DNA of 64,000 nt from Phycomyces nitens (lineage: Eukaryota > Mucoromycota > Mucoromycetes > Mucorales > Phycomycetaceae): positions 3,286,001 through 3,350,000 of the forward strand of contig JAHRBC010000002.1 of NCBI GenBank assembly GCA_022702545.1, written 5' to 3'. Position 1 is the first letter of the stretch, and every line of letters begins with the position of its first letter. Below, one piece after another: positions 52,926 through 64,000 of the stretch. Below the pieces are notes generated by a model. That model saw nothing but the letters and a program-made list of their open reading frames with translations. It had not been told where the DNA came from and searched no databases. The translations under genes and the position numbers were made by a program.

Positions 52926-55900
52926 ATGTCACTAGACAAGGAATCCGTTCAATTTCACAAAGACGAATTGAGCCAAGTGTCATTAATGTCAATTGCATCA
53001 ACAGACTCACACGGCATGGCACAGCTTTTGGAAGACGTTGTCTTGAATCATTGCACATTTGATGGCGATTCAACAAAAGACGATTCATTGGATAGAAAAG
53101 AAATCAAGAGTAATGATCATGCCAGCAAGACACCAGGTAATTTGATGAAATATCTTTGCAAAAAAACAGATATATTGTGTAGTTTTATTTCTTATCGACC
53201 AAAGCTGTGTATTTCTCTTTAAACAGATCATGTAGTACCAGTTAACCCAATAACTTCATCAAAGATCCAAGAGGATATTATCAATAATGATAAACTAGCC
53301 AACCACTCTTTATATTCGAACATTGATCCATCAATTCCATACGACCCAAAGGATGCTTTATTGGGAACTTTGAGAGACACAATTAAACCAATTGATATAC
53401 ATTTGGGATACAATCCAATCACTACAGTAAGGTGTCATTTAATAATGATAAAAAAGATGAACTGAATTGGATGGATTTATAACAATCTCTTGTTAATATC
53501 TTTGCTAGTCAAACGGCCTACAGAGCACCCCAGCATTAGAACCAGTAGGCAAACCAAAACTAAACATGGACAAATATTTTGGAGATTTCTTTGGAGATGG
53601 ATCTGGAAGTTTTGTTGGATTCCAGACAGCTAGCAAAAAACCATTGCCACCGATCAGTCTTCAAGCAAAGAAGAGAGCAATTGCGATATTTTCCGACGAA
53701 CAGCAGACGACTGAAAAAAGCCCAGAAAACATCAGCTCTCAGAATATCTCTAATACGGCCATATTCCCAAAGACCAACACCACCAACATCACCAATTCAC
53801 CAAAAGTATATTGCGACAAGATAGACTCGGAGGATCCAACAGAAAAAGGCTTCTTGAAGCAAAATATTCATCCCACTGCTATACAAAACGTATTCCATGA
53901 TATCACTAATGATTCTCCAAGAAAGACACATCTTAACCAAGAAAAATCATTGAAAACACCAATGGATATCCAGTTCAAGAGTGGATTCTCAACTGGTGGA
54001 GGAAAGGCTATTAAGCCTGTGAGCGAAAAGGCGTATCGAGATGCAGTTCTGAAATTTAAGCAGGCCGAAGAAGCTGTTCTTGTAGCTGATAAACTTACCC
54101 CAAAAGTACCCCCACCACAATATGTGGGCTTTCGTACCGGGACAGGTCGAGTGACTGGAACTGTTTCAGAAGAAGCAAAACGACGAGCAAATGCAATATT
54201 AGCAGACGACAAGGTATTTAAACCTTACTCTCGTCAAGATGAACCTACAGCTACAGAAAAGACGACGAATTATTTGCAGAATAACAAACTTGAAGCCAAT
54301 AAGCGGCAAAGAATTGAAGATCCTTTGAAGAATCGCTTGACAGAAAACATACTACAGGGCAGACCTGTGAATAATCGAAGAGTTATTGATAAGACTTTAA
54401 AAGCAAAGCCGTTTAGGTCGCCTGTAATTAATTCAAAGCTTGCCATCACAAAAGCAGCTGTCTATAAAAAAGGATCTCCAGCTACATCTATTAGAGGACA
54501 GCCTGTGTTTAATTTAAAGTGTAAGGCCACGCATATGTGTATTTACTTCTCTTGGGGCAACTCCAAGTCACTTGCTCTAATACTTTGTGGGCACTTGGCA
54601 AAATGATAGCATCAGGTCCTCGTCGACATATATCAGAGCTTGGAAGGCCAATGAAGCATTCTAGAGAGGCACTTTTGGGTCTAGAAGTGTAAGTATACTG
54701 ATAAACCTCTTGTTTTGATAACAGATATACGTGATATTCACATTTATCAAACCCAATAGCCCACTAGATATTTTGGACATGACTGCCTCGAAAGCAGAAC
54801 AGTACAGATTTGGGGACTGGGGGCCCGATCAGGCGCAAAGTGAGATGCTCGATGCTGGAGCCGTACAGAGGTTTCTGTCAAATGGGTGGGTGGCCAACCA
54901 CTATGGCTGGATTGTTTGGAAGCTTGCTTGCATGATTCGATCATATCCAAGTGAATTCCGAGATTGGTGGACACCCAAAAAGGTTGTAGAGCAACTTTTG
55001 TATAGGTAATTATAGGAATGGAACTTGCTATATAAAAAAACACACACACAATTTATTTTAATGCAATGTATATTCTTGTAGATATGAGCGAGAGATAAAT
55101 ATGGGCCAAAGTCCAGTACTAAAGAGGATTATTGAGCAAGACGATGTGGCAACTAAGCATATGGTTCTTGCCATCTCTGATATAATACATCTTGGGAATG
55201 CAAAGTACGGATTAAAGCTGACAGATGGCTGGTATCAAATCAATGCCATGATCGATCCACATATGCAACAGTCGATAGCAAATGGAAAGTTGAAAATTGG
55301 TCAGAAACTGTCGATTTGTGGTGCACAGGTATGAAATATGTCTTTTTGGAAGCGTTTTTTGGGTTGATTTATTGACCTTTTTACTGGTATCATGTCGATA
55401 GTTGTGTGGAGCAGGTGGTCCAAAATCACCTCTCCAGGCTGATTCCAGTACCCATCTCTCCATCTCTACGAATGGGTGCTTACCAGCTGCATGGGATACA
55501 AAACTGGGCTACCATCCCAAGAAAACCGTCATACGTCCATTGTCTTCTCTGTTTGAAGATGGTGGCATGATTACAATGCTGGATATAATTGTATGTCGAA
55601 AGTATCCACTGTTGCGCACCGAGATCTTTCCGACTGGCGAAAGGATCACAAAGGCTGCACAAGAAGAAGATGGGTTGATGATGTCAAGGGGATTTGGAGA
55701 TCAGTCTATCCACATGGATCTACGGCCAAGCTCTCTAGAAACCTCGGGTCAGGGTCGATGGAACTATAGCGAGAGAAACTCAGGGATTGGCCAAGACCAA
55801 CATGATACCCCAGAGCGTAAGATATCCAGTTATTTTAAAATGGCCGTCTGTGATTATTCTTGTGCATTTGCTACCAAACAAGACACTGGGATGGCTACTC

Positions 55901-56718
55901 TCGTTTTTTCCAATGCAAATGAGATGCATCATATGGATATAAACGAAGGAAGCCGCTACAAGGTTTTCTTCTTGACGCCTTACATATCAAAGGCAAAATG
56001 GGCTTCTGGGCTGCATTTCACCACCTCTAGGAACACGAGGTGGGAGGTGGTGCCTGGACCTAACAAGCTCATATCTTTTTATGAGCCTCGAGAAGTAACA
56101 CAATGTGACAGTGTTGACTACATGGATCGGTTCTCTGAAGCAGACATGGTCGTTCTTGTGCTGCGTAAGGATCAATATCAAAGTTATTATAGACTGCTAA
56201 CCCTCTATTTATTCGACTAGACGTTGGAGAAAGCATTAAAGAAAGGGTTGTCAAGGATCAAACCATGTGGATTCAAACACTATTGGTTACTGATGAAACA
56301 AGGGCCCTGTGCAAAATTGACAGGCGTTCGACCACACGGCCTCTGACAGACATAAAACACAGGGTAATGAAAATTGCAAGAATTCCAATGTAATTTTCAA
56401 TGTAAATCTGACGGGAATTGTATTATCCAGGTGATTTGTATGACAAATCTAAGATACGATGCATATGACAAGAAATACAGAATTCCACACTTGAATTCAT
56501 CAAATGAATCAGAAACCTTTATTGACTCTCCAAAGAGTAAATATTTACACAATGCTGCAAAATCTCTAAAGGCATGGGCAAATAGGTAAGCAAAGTATTT
56601 ACCTATTATTGCCTCAAACGGCTTATTTGGCTATTACTGACATGCATGTCTTTAAAGCCACCCGGATGAGATACAAGAACTGCAGGTTCGAGTGAATGAT
56701 ATAATCACTAGCATCTGA
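52926..56718 (+). CDS. BRCA2: BRCA2 homologue (BRH2-like recombination mediator)
   Basis: Loads Rad51 onto single-stranded DNA during homologous recombination. The multi-exon gene runs from ATG 52926 to TGA 56716-56718. The N-terminal half is hydrophilic and carries three BRC-type repeats: VGFQTASKKPLPPISLQAKK (about 53611), SGFSTGGGKAIKPVSEKAYR (about 53980) and VGFRTGTGRVTGTVSEEAKR (about 54124). Only the first keeps the FxTA core. The others read FxTG. The DNA-binding region has the BRCA2 helical domain (WVANHYGWIVWKLACM, then YEREINMGQSPVLKRIIEQD) and OB fold 1 (LTDGWYQINAMIDPHM, GQKLSICGAQL). OB2/OB3-like sequence follows to the end. Ustilago Brh2 has a single BRC repeat, so three here is notable. 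The true ends of some small 3' exons are less certain. Confidence 0.93.
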
Positions 56719-56770
56719 GAATCTTTGTAAATACTTGGACCAATAAAACTCTGTACAATAAATAAATAAA

Positions 56771-56794
56771 TACATACATACATACATACATACA
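56771..56794. repeat. (TACA)n tetranucleotide repeat
   Basis: About six TACA units lie between the 3' ends of BRCA2 and GCDH. Confidence 0.9.
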
Positions 56795-57009
56795 CACTTA
56801 ATATTTATTCTTTCCAACTGCCCATGAAGTCGACATTGTCTACTACTAATGAACACATTCTTTTTTTTTAGTTTGGTTGTATTTATTTATTTTATTGGTG
56901 TGATTAGCAAAACCATGACATTTAGACCAGGCCCTTTATATGCTTTTTTATATATAATTGTACAAGTAACCAAGAATTGGCCAAACAAAATGAATCAAAT
57001 TAAAAGAGA

Positions 57010-58563
57010 TTAACTAAAGGCAGAGATTCCAGTAATACCCTTGCCCAGAATAAGAGCATGGACATCGTTTGTTCCTTCATAGGTGTTGACGGCCTCGAGG
57101 TTGGCAGCGTGGCGGATGATATGGTACTCATCAGAAATACCGTTACCACCCAACATATCACGGCACTCCCGGGCAATGTTGATAGCCTTGGTGCAAGAGT
57201 TGCGCTTGATCATAGAGATCATCTCAGGGGCCAACTCGCCAGAATCCTTGAGACGTCCGACCTGAAGGCATGCCTGGAGACCAATAGCAATCTCGGAATT
57301 GGCATCAGCCAACTTCTTTTGGATAAGCTGGTTGGCAGCCAAGGGACGGGAGAACTGCTTGCGCTCCATTGTGTACTGTCTAGCCTGGGCCAAGCAGAAT
57401 TCAGCAGAGCCCAAAGCACCCCATGCAATACCATAGCGAGCATTGTTGAGACAGCCAAATGGACCCTTGAGACCCTTGACATTGGGAAGCATGCTGTCTA
57501 CGGGAACCTCGACATTGTCCATCATGATCATGCCAGTAATAGAGGCACGGAGGGAGAATTTGCCTTTGATAGCAGGAGCTTCCAATCCAGCCATACCCTA
57601 CAACATAACAGCATGCACAATTGAGTAATCTATTTTATAACTAGGTGACCCTGAATTACCTTTTCCAAGATGAAGCCACGAATAGCACCACCCTCATCCA
57701 AGTTCTTGGCCCAGACGATGAAGACATCAGCAATGGGCGAGTTTGTGATCCAGGTCTTGCTGCCGTTCAACACATAGTGTCCATTGACCTTCTTGGCAGT
57801 GGTCTCCATACCACTAGGGTCAGAGCCATGGTTGGGCTCAGTCAGACCAAAGCAGCCAACCTTGACACCCTTGGCTATTGTGTTGATCCATCATAATGGT
57901 TATTATTTGGGTGTATATCAAGGCATATGTTTTCTTACCAAGATCAGGAAGGTACTTTTCCTTTTGAGCATCAGTACCATAGGCATAAATGGGGTGCATG
58001 ACCAGGGATGACTGGACAGACATGGCAGAACGATAGCCAGAATCGACACTGTCAATACCAAATGTTAGTATTTGATATTTCCTAATATGCTCATTTTCCC
58101 ACGGTCCTACCGTTCGACTTCTCTGGCAGTCAGACCATAGGCAACAGAAGAAACGCCAGCACAGCCATAGCCCTCGATAGTTGATCCCAAGAAGCCAAGT
58201 TCGCCCATTTCAGACATGATTTCACGATCAAACTCTGAATTGGACATGGATAATTAGCCCAGAATCAATTAAAGGGCATAATTGCAAGACTTACTCTCGT
58301 TACGGTAGGCGTTCAAGACTCGAGGCTGGAGGTTTTCCTGGCAGTAGTCTCGGACAGAATCTCTAAAGGGCTCTTTAGAACTTGTATATAACATGGAAAT
58401 CTTACCTGACAAGCTGTTCTTCTTCGGTCAAAAGACTGTTGAGGTTAAGAGGATCTTCCCAGTCATACTTGACAAAGCTCTTGGCCTGATAGGCAAAGGC
58501 GCGTGCAGAAATTGCAGGCTTTGGGATTGCGGCGACCGATGGACGAATGAGACGAGCAAGCAT
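57010..58563 (-). CDS. GCDH: Glutaryl-CoA dehydrogenase, mitochondrial
   Basis: FAD enzyme that oxidises and decarboxylates glutaryl-CoA to crotonyl-CoA in lysine and tryptophan breakdown. The ATG at 58563 is chosen because it gives a typical matrix-targeting start ([20 protein letters not shown]). Mature-like sequence begins [13 protein letters not shown]. Acyl-CoA dehydrogenase blocks appear in order: [66 protein letters not shown] and [20 protein letters not shown], with catalytic Glu in [20 protein letters not shown]. These match human GCDH closely. Four canonical introns interrupt the 5' half. The enzyme should be complete and active. Confidence 0.95.
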
Positions 58564-59107
58564 TTGTAATGAAGAAGAGGAATGAGAATTGGGGGGTTTT
58601 TGCAAAATCAAGGGTTTTTATAGGTATATAAATCTGACTACGGAATTTGGATTCTGATGGTTTATTTATTAGTGGAACTTGTGCCTTTGGGAGGGGATAC
58701 ATTTTGCCCTTTCAATTGATATGAAAAAATTCCCACCATCCACAAAAGGTGATCGAGGCATTAGAATGTAGTGAGACCGTGCGGAGGATGACTAAATTGT
58801 AGATACAAGGATATAGTTGAGATATAAAATGCAATACTTATCTAAGAGATTATCTTTCCAGGTACAGGAAACCCAATAGGAATCTATTGTTTTTATATTG
58901 CAGAGTCCAATCCGTCTTTAAAACCCAAGGGGTGTCCTTTGGGGCGGAACTTGTTTTCACCAACCTCTTTTTAAATAATTAGAAAAATTAATTATTTGAA
59001 ACATATATATGTAGATATATATATATATATATAAATCTTGGATTTGTTCTTATTCACAAAATAAAATAGCAATGAATTGATGAAATGAAATGAATGAAAT
59101 GAAAATC
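58564..59107. other. GCDH promoter and CK1 3' flank
   Basis: The GCDH 5' side is followed by an AT-rich spacer with a (TA)n tract near 59015-59031, which lies in the 3' flank of the kinase gene. No additional gene. Confidence 0.5.
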
Positions 59108-61023
59108 CTAACAACACGGGTGATCTTTGGTCTGCTTCTTGGGTCCCCACAAGGCACCATGTTCTCCCTTTGACCATGGCACGGTTGCCATGGCATTGTT
59201 TTCTGGACATTTGTTTCGTAGCGTGTCCCACTCTGGCTCAGGTTCCCATGGCATCGCGTGCCGATGTGTATTCCACCCAATCGCCTCTCGTTTTCCTCGG
59301 TGGTGCCACGACGATCGGTTCAGAGGCATGGTTGACACAGATGCCGGTCTTTGTTGATCGTGTTTCTGGTCAAAGTGATTCTCATGGCGTTCGTGACCAT
59401 GGCGCTGGTCTTGTCTCTGGTCAAACCGGGGCAGTCTTTGATCAAATCGCTGATCTAGACGGACATCGAGTCTTTGGTCCACACGAGGGCCACATCCGAT
59501 ATTCCCATTGTCATAGCTCTGTCTCCGGTTGTAATTGCTGCTAGTCCTGCGTCTGCGAGGGTATGCAGCCTTGGGACTCTTGTTGTCATAGAACACCGGG
59601 AGCTCCTGGGCAAGGTCGTCCATAAAGAACACTTCATGGTGGTCAGGGGCACGAACAGGGTGCGCCTGCTTGACGTTCCGTCGACTGGCCACAAAGGGTT
59701 CGTGGCTCTCTTTTGCGAGAGGCGGAGAGTGAGGAATGGACCCAAGTGGCTGAACAAGGGCAGAAAAGTCACCATGAACAGAGCCACGCATCAATCGACG
59801 CAAGAAGTTGTAGTCGGGCTGCTCTGTGAAACGTAGATGGCGCGTATATTCGATAAATTTGAGGAAGCCCAACGGAAGACCTCCACACACGTCCTGAAGA
59901 GACGCCTCTTCTTTAAGGGTGCCTATAATGTCCCAGCCTATCTTTGGGTTGCGTGCCTGGATTCCAGTCCAAGGCAAGGACCCACGGGCCAGATCTAGCA
60001 GAACATAGCCAAGGCTTTCCATGTCGTCCCTGCGCGCATGGGCCTTGCCGTGGTGGACATTGAGTGAGGCATAGCGAGCAGTGCCTGTTTTGTTGCGGAT
60101 AGGCTTTCTGGCCTCTGGATAGGGCTTGTGTGTGGTTGGATTACGCCACCAGGAAGCTAGGCCAAAATCCACGGCATAGACCTTTGGTACTGCTTCACCC
60201 CACTGCTTGAGAACCTGTGTACATGAAAGGAGCATGTTTTCAGATGTGTCTTTGGGAAGCACACACGATGCCGGAAACAAAAAGTTCTCGGGCTTCACAT
60301 CGCGATAAAGAATGCCACGGTTGTGGATGTGCTCAAAAATTGTGATCTGTCAAGCAATTAGTAAAGTGCACAAGAAGACTAGACAAGGTGTGTAATTTGG
60401 GTATAATACCATCTGGCAACCGAAGTCGGTTACAATATCGATCGGCATGTCTGCCACGGATTCCCGTAGCTGCTTAAGACTTGGGCCCAGCAGATCAATG
60501 ACAATGCAGTCAAAATCGTCGTGCTGGCCATACCAGTGACACTGGGGAATACCAGCTAAATATTATTATCATTATTTTTGACAAGATGTGGTTATTTGAA
60601 GATGTTATAAACATGACATGATTTCAATCTTACGGCCAGGAAACAGGGCGTCATAAACGAGGCTTTCGTGCTTCAATTGGGGATTGCGGACATCGTGAGA
60701 CTCTCTTTTGATGGCATAGCGCATTCCGGTGTGAATGTCTTGAACTAATCAAGTTAAATAATAAGCTAAAGTCTGCTCAAGATGATCTGACATCGTCGTC
60801 AAAAGCCATCCGCACCCTTGAATACTTCGCCAAAAGAACCCCAGCCTATTTTGGCTAGCACCAGCCATTGGTCGCCAATAATTACATCTCGGCTGTTGAC
60901 GCTCAGCTCGGTGCTGGTACTGTCGAGCGAGGAAGCGTTTCCCGTAGACGGACTGACGGCTGGCTCTGTACGGAGGTCGCACCCCAGCGAAGCTCTGCGG
61001 CGATAGGCTGCGTTGGTGGCCAT
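59108..61023 (-). CDS. Casein kinase 1 family kinase (YCK/CK1-gamma-like)
   Basis: Ser/Thr kinase with ATG at 61023. The N-terminal 45 residues are Ser/Thr-rich. The kinase domain has [18 protein letters not shown] (Gly loop), YAIKRES (Lys), [13 protein letters not shown] (catalytic loop, with Tyr in place of His as in CK1-gamma and Yck1), [12 protein letters not shown] (DFG) and the CK1 hallmark [21 protein letters not shown], followed by LPWTGIQA. The C-terminal region has an Arg/Gln/Asp repeat (DQR-type units such as [20 protein letters not shown]), and the protein ends in a Cys pair. A terminal CC is the palmitoylation site of yeast Yck1/2, so plasma-membrane anchoring is likely. The insert between catalytic loop and DFG ([20 protein letters not shown]) is longer than usual. 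Confidence 0.9.
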
Positions 61024-61539
61024 TTTTTTTAATAGAAAGATGGGATAGGGAGGTGGCTTGCTAGGAAGATTATTACAGATGGAAAAGGGCGGCGGTAAAG
61101 GGTTTGTCCTCTTTTCTTTTCGAACACAGTGCCGTTGGGGCCAAGTCGGCAAGAGATTCAAAAAGGAAAGGAAAGAACCCTCGTTTGGTTGCCGTTCACA
61201 CTAAGAGATGGTGTTGAGAGGAGATGACCCTTGGTGGTGACAGGCTGGAAGGATAGCCTGAAGAAAACAAGTAGAATCGAGAGGGCAGGTTGAGAATATT
61301 AAAACTTGTGAAAAAGAGGAAAAGCAGAATAAGAGGCATGGGAACTTTTTCCAGTGTTTTATAATGTGATTATTTCGCAATTTATGCAGCCAGAAAGAAT
61401 AGAGCCCAATTAAACACGTGAGGGGCCAAAGAGGGGGTGGAGTTTACAAAATAAAATAGGCCCTTTTTTTCTTTTTTTTTAAAAAATCAAAAATCAAACA
61501 CACCACCAATTAATTGATTAGAGTCATTGGATTTATTCG
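61024..61539. other. CK1 promoter and 3' flank of coiled-coil gene
   Basis: The half nearest the kinase is purine/pyrimidine-skewed, as in the CK1 5' leader. No gene supported. Confidence 0.4.
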
Positions 61540-62454
61540 CTATGAAACTTGCGTTTGGATTTGCGAATTTTGTTGCGCTTCCTCCGCACTGTATTCTCGG
61601 ATCCGATGCACAAGACCGCTCACTTGGCCCCGGCATTGCTCCACGGCCTGCTTCCAGTCTTCGGTGTGGGAAGAATGAAGAGCCAGGTTGTCCAGCAGCT
61701 GTTGCAGCTCTTGTTGAATCTCGTCCACATACACCTTGCCAGCCCCACCCATTTGGGACTCAATGTCCTCCAGGGCCCGGATAGAATGTCCTCTCTCGAC
61801 AGCATGGGCCTGTATCTCTTCCTCAAGCCATTCTGTTGCTGCATGGGTGTCTTCCATCATCTGCTTCATCTGGAGATGCACGCTGCCCAGACTGTGCTTC
61901 AGACCAGCCACCTGGCGCTCGCACTTGGAATCCAGTCCTACCAGCGATTCCCGAAGCACATCGTACTGTCGCTGTACCTGGTCTTTGGCTGCAACTGCCC
62001 TGTCGCGGTCAAGTGCCAATACCTGCTCCTTTTTGCGTAGGTCTTCTAGCTGTTTACGAGACTGCATTGCCTCGTCCTTTAGTCGCTTAACCTCAGCCTC
62101 CAGATCTTGGGATGATCCTTTTGTGTTATCGAGGACCTGCTGCTTTGATTCCAATACTTGCATCAATTGCTGAATATTCGCTCTATAGACCGTGTTTGAC
62201 TCTGCAAATGCCAAGGCATCTGTTTCGTTTTGTTTCTTTGCTGCACAGAGCGCCTCATACTGTCAAACGTCTTGGTCAGAATTTCTGCAATAAAACACAC
62301 AGATATATATATATATATATATTGGTACCTGTGACTTTGCCGTGGCCAATTCTTTCTGGACATTCTCCCAGGTCTCATTCAGCTGGCTAATCACCCTTGT
62401 TGACCGTGATGAGGATGCACTTAATGTAATGGGAATCGCAGGTGTAGAAAGCAT
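61540..62454 (-). CDS. Coiled-coil protein of unknown function
   Basis: Two exons, with ATG at 62454 (MLSTPAIPITLSASSSRSTR) and an intron of about 66 nt (62263-62328) that contains a (TA)n tract. After a short Ser-rich N-terminus nearly the whole protein (about 280 residues) is predicted coiled coil, for example LEAEVKRLKDEAMQSRKQLE and DEIQQELQQLLDNLALHSSH. There are no other domains. An upstream in-frame ATG would add a hydrophobic leader but breaks the likely 5' leader composition, so I reject it. Cytoskeletal or centrosome-like roles are possible, none demonstrable. Confidence 0.8.
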
Positions 62455-63529
62455 GATACGAACAATATACAAAACAAAACAAAAAAGAAAGAAATAAAAA
62501 GAGAGAGAGAAAGGGAAAAGAAAGCGGTCTCGAAACACAAAAGCCAAGCGATAAAGAGCAGCTTGGGACGGCATTCAAATTCAAAACAAACTCAATCTCA
62601 AAGCTTGATCTTGAGCTAAAATCATTATGGTTCTAGCCCTGTCAAGATGTTTGTATATGTCAAGGATGGCTTGCGGATTAACTGTATCGATAGCTGAGCC
62701 CCGGCCATAAACAATGTTTGTAAAGTTAGGTTTGGGCGCCATAGACGATAGGAGTATTTAAGGTGAGAACGAGGTCAGCCGAGTTGTGTACTCCAAATCA
62801 GCCGGGATCATTTCTTGAGCCATTTTGTTACGGACACTCAAAAATATATAATATCAAGACAGGCAAGAATCTCTTGCAAGACAAATTACGATCTGTTGCC
62901 ATCATGGGGTTCCTATATTAAAGAGAGAAAAAAGGACAATATTGGAATGGAACCAATTGTATCACACCTTTCTAATATCCATGGCAGCTTCCCCATATAT
63001 AAATAAATAAAAAACAGGCGTTTGGCACAGAAAGAGATTTATAAAAAAGGAAAAAAAGGTGTGGCTGTTTACTAGGCTTGTGAAAAATAAAGAGGATTTC
63101 CCTGACTATAAATGGCTATAACAGGCTTATGGACATTAAACCTGGATAGCTAATTGTTAAACGATTAATTTGATCATTCGACAGCAAAATATCTGCATTT
63201 TAGCAAACCCTTCAAACTAATACACACACTCTTTCAATTCAATGACATTGGTGCTACTCAAGGGCATCAAAAAATAGTCTATAAAAGGAAGGTATCCACG
63301 AAGGATTCAAATATATATATAATATTTATACATGTTTATCATTGTTGGCTAAAGAATGTCTTTTCTATATATTTGCCCAATACTCCATTCCAGACTAGTC
63401 TGACAAAGTCTTTGGGCCAAATCCTCTTTACATGCTTGAAAACAGTATGTATTTTAAACAATAAAAATAAATCCAATGATGCTGATAAAAAAATAATAAT
63501 ATAAATGAAAGTGGTGGTTGCTATGCAGA
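62455..63529. other. Intergenic region
   Basis: No conserved frame on either strand. Contains a purine-rich block (62490-62525) upstream of the coiled-coil gene and AT-rich DNA downstream of PXR1. Confidence 0.4.
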
Positions 63530-64000
63530 TTAGAAATATACATCTACAACAGGTTTGATACCCAAAATCTCATTGAGTCTAGCAGCATCATGTTGTGTCG
63601 ACATGCGCTTTGACCGCAAGAACTTTGCGCGCGCCCTAGATGCACATATTTCACATTAGACCCTTTGCAATCACATTCTTCAAAACTTACGCATTACGGA
63701 GAACAGTAGTTGCCTGCTTGATCTCATCTTCACTATCACTGTCCTTCTTTTTGCTCTTCTTGCTCTTCTTTTCCTTTTTTTCTTTTTTGCTTTTTTTGCT
63801 CTTCTTGTCGCCATCTTCCTCGGCCTTGTTTTCCTTGTCCTTCTTGCTCTTCTTTTCCTTTTTCTGTTTCTTTTCCTTCTTCTCCTTCTTTTGCTTCTTC
63901 TTCTCACTCAATTCTTCATCTCCATCTTCACTGCTATCATCGAGTTTTCTCTTTGTCACAGTCTCGGTTGTTTCTACAATTGTCTCTGTAACCTCAACTG
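63530..64000 (-). CDS. PXR1: PXR1/PinX1-like telomerase-inhibitor and rRNA-processing factor, 3' part
   Basis: Partial gene cut by the window's right edge; only the C-terminal part is present. The visible exon is a Lys/Glu/Asp run typical of Pxr1/PinX1 tails (KKSKKSKKEKKEKKSKKSKK and acidic SSEDGDEE). An intron near 63640-63690 (GTAAGT...CTAG) leads to the end KFLRSKRMSTQHDAARLNEI followed by LGIKP, which resembles the family's conserved R-x-K-F-x-x-K-R-M ... LNEI C-terminus. The N-terminal G-patch that would confirm it lies outside the window, so other Lys-rich nucleolar proteins remain possible. Pxr1/Gno1 acts in rRNA processing, and PinX1 binds telomerase. Confidence 0.6.

Noticed and set aside
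57058..57624. Long antisense frame over the GCDH 3' exon
   Set aside because: It is a shadow of the strongly conserved GCDH exon on the opposite strand.

Overview
The window looks like a gene-dense piece of nuclear DNA from an early-diverging filamentous fungus, most likely Mucoromycota. That placement is inferred. The supporting signs are short spliceosomal introns (about 45-75 nt, GTAAGT donors, TAG/CAG acceptors), AT-rich gaps with (TA)n tracts, and a gene set that combines a fungal-type VPS10, TVP18 and IMA1 with a BRCA2 homologue and a DNMT2-type tRNA methyltransferase. No species can be named from the sequence alone. No bacterial operon, CRISPR array, convincing tRNA or rRNA was seen.

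Layout. 0-3 kb is transposon debris: a FAR1/MULE transposase remnant on the minus strand and a Tc1/mariner remnant on the plus strand. 5-11.2 kb holds small multi-exon genes: TVP18, an unassigned minus-strand gene, a DUF202 membrane protein that begins beside a palindromic CRE-like site, a 48-residue zinc-knuckle peptide, and a short unknown gene next to a possible hAT remnant. 11.3-13.2 kb (minus) is a 6-phosphofructo-2-kinase/fructose-2,6-bisphosphatase whose phosphatase histidine is replaced by alanine. 14.6-17 kb is a Kelch-repeat type I membrane protein. 17.7-24.9 kb is a VPS10 sorting receptor with three Vps10 modules instead of two. A minus-strand run follows from 25 to 34.5 kb: LSM5, an AVT3/4-like vacuolar amino-acid transporter, a ZnT7/MSC2-like zinc transporter, enolase-phosphatase UTR4 and a SAM-dependent methyltransferase. 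35.6-37.5 kb is a coiled-coil protein of unknown role, followed by a 3.5 kb gene-poor gap. 41-47.6 kb holds a mitochondrial carrier, a divergently transcribed ZCCHC8-like zinc-knuckle/PSP protein and a convergent seven-TM receptor with a very long tail. 48.4-56.7 kb (plus) is DNMT2, IMA1 and BRCA2 in tandem. 57-64 kb (minus) is glutaryl-CoA dehydrogenase, a YCK-like casein kinase 1, a coiled-coil protein and the 3' part of a PXR1/PinX1-like gene cut by the window edge.

The genes form no single pathway. They cover endomembrane traffic (TVP18, VPS10, AVT, zinc transporter), RNA processing (LSM5, ZCCHC8-like, DNMT2, PXR1), genome and nuclear-envelope maintenance (BRCA2, IMA1) and metabolism (PFKFB, UTR4, GCDH, carrier). 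Many genes are cut into small exons. The models given here were assembled by hand from splice signals and conserved frames. Four introns are best explained by GC-AG splicing.
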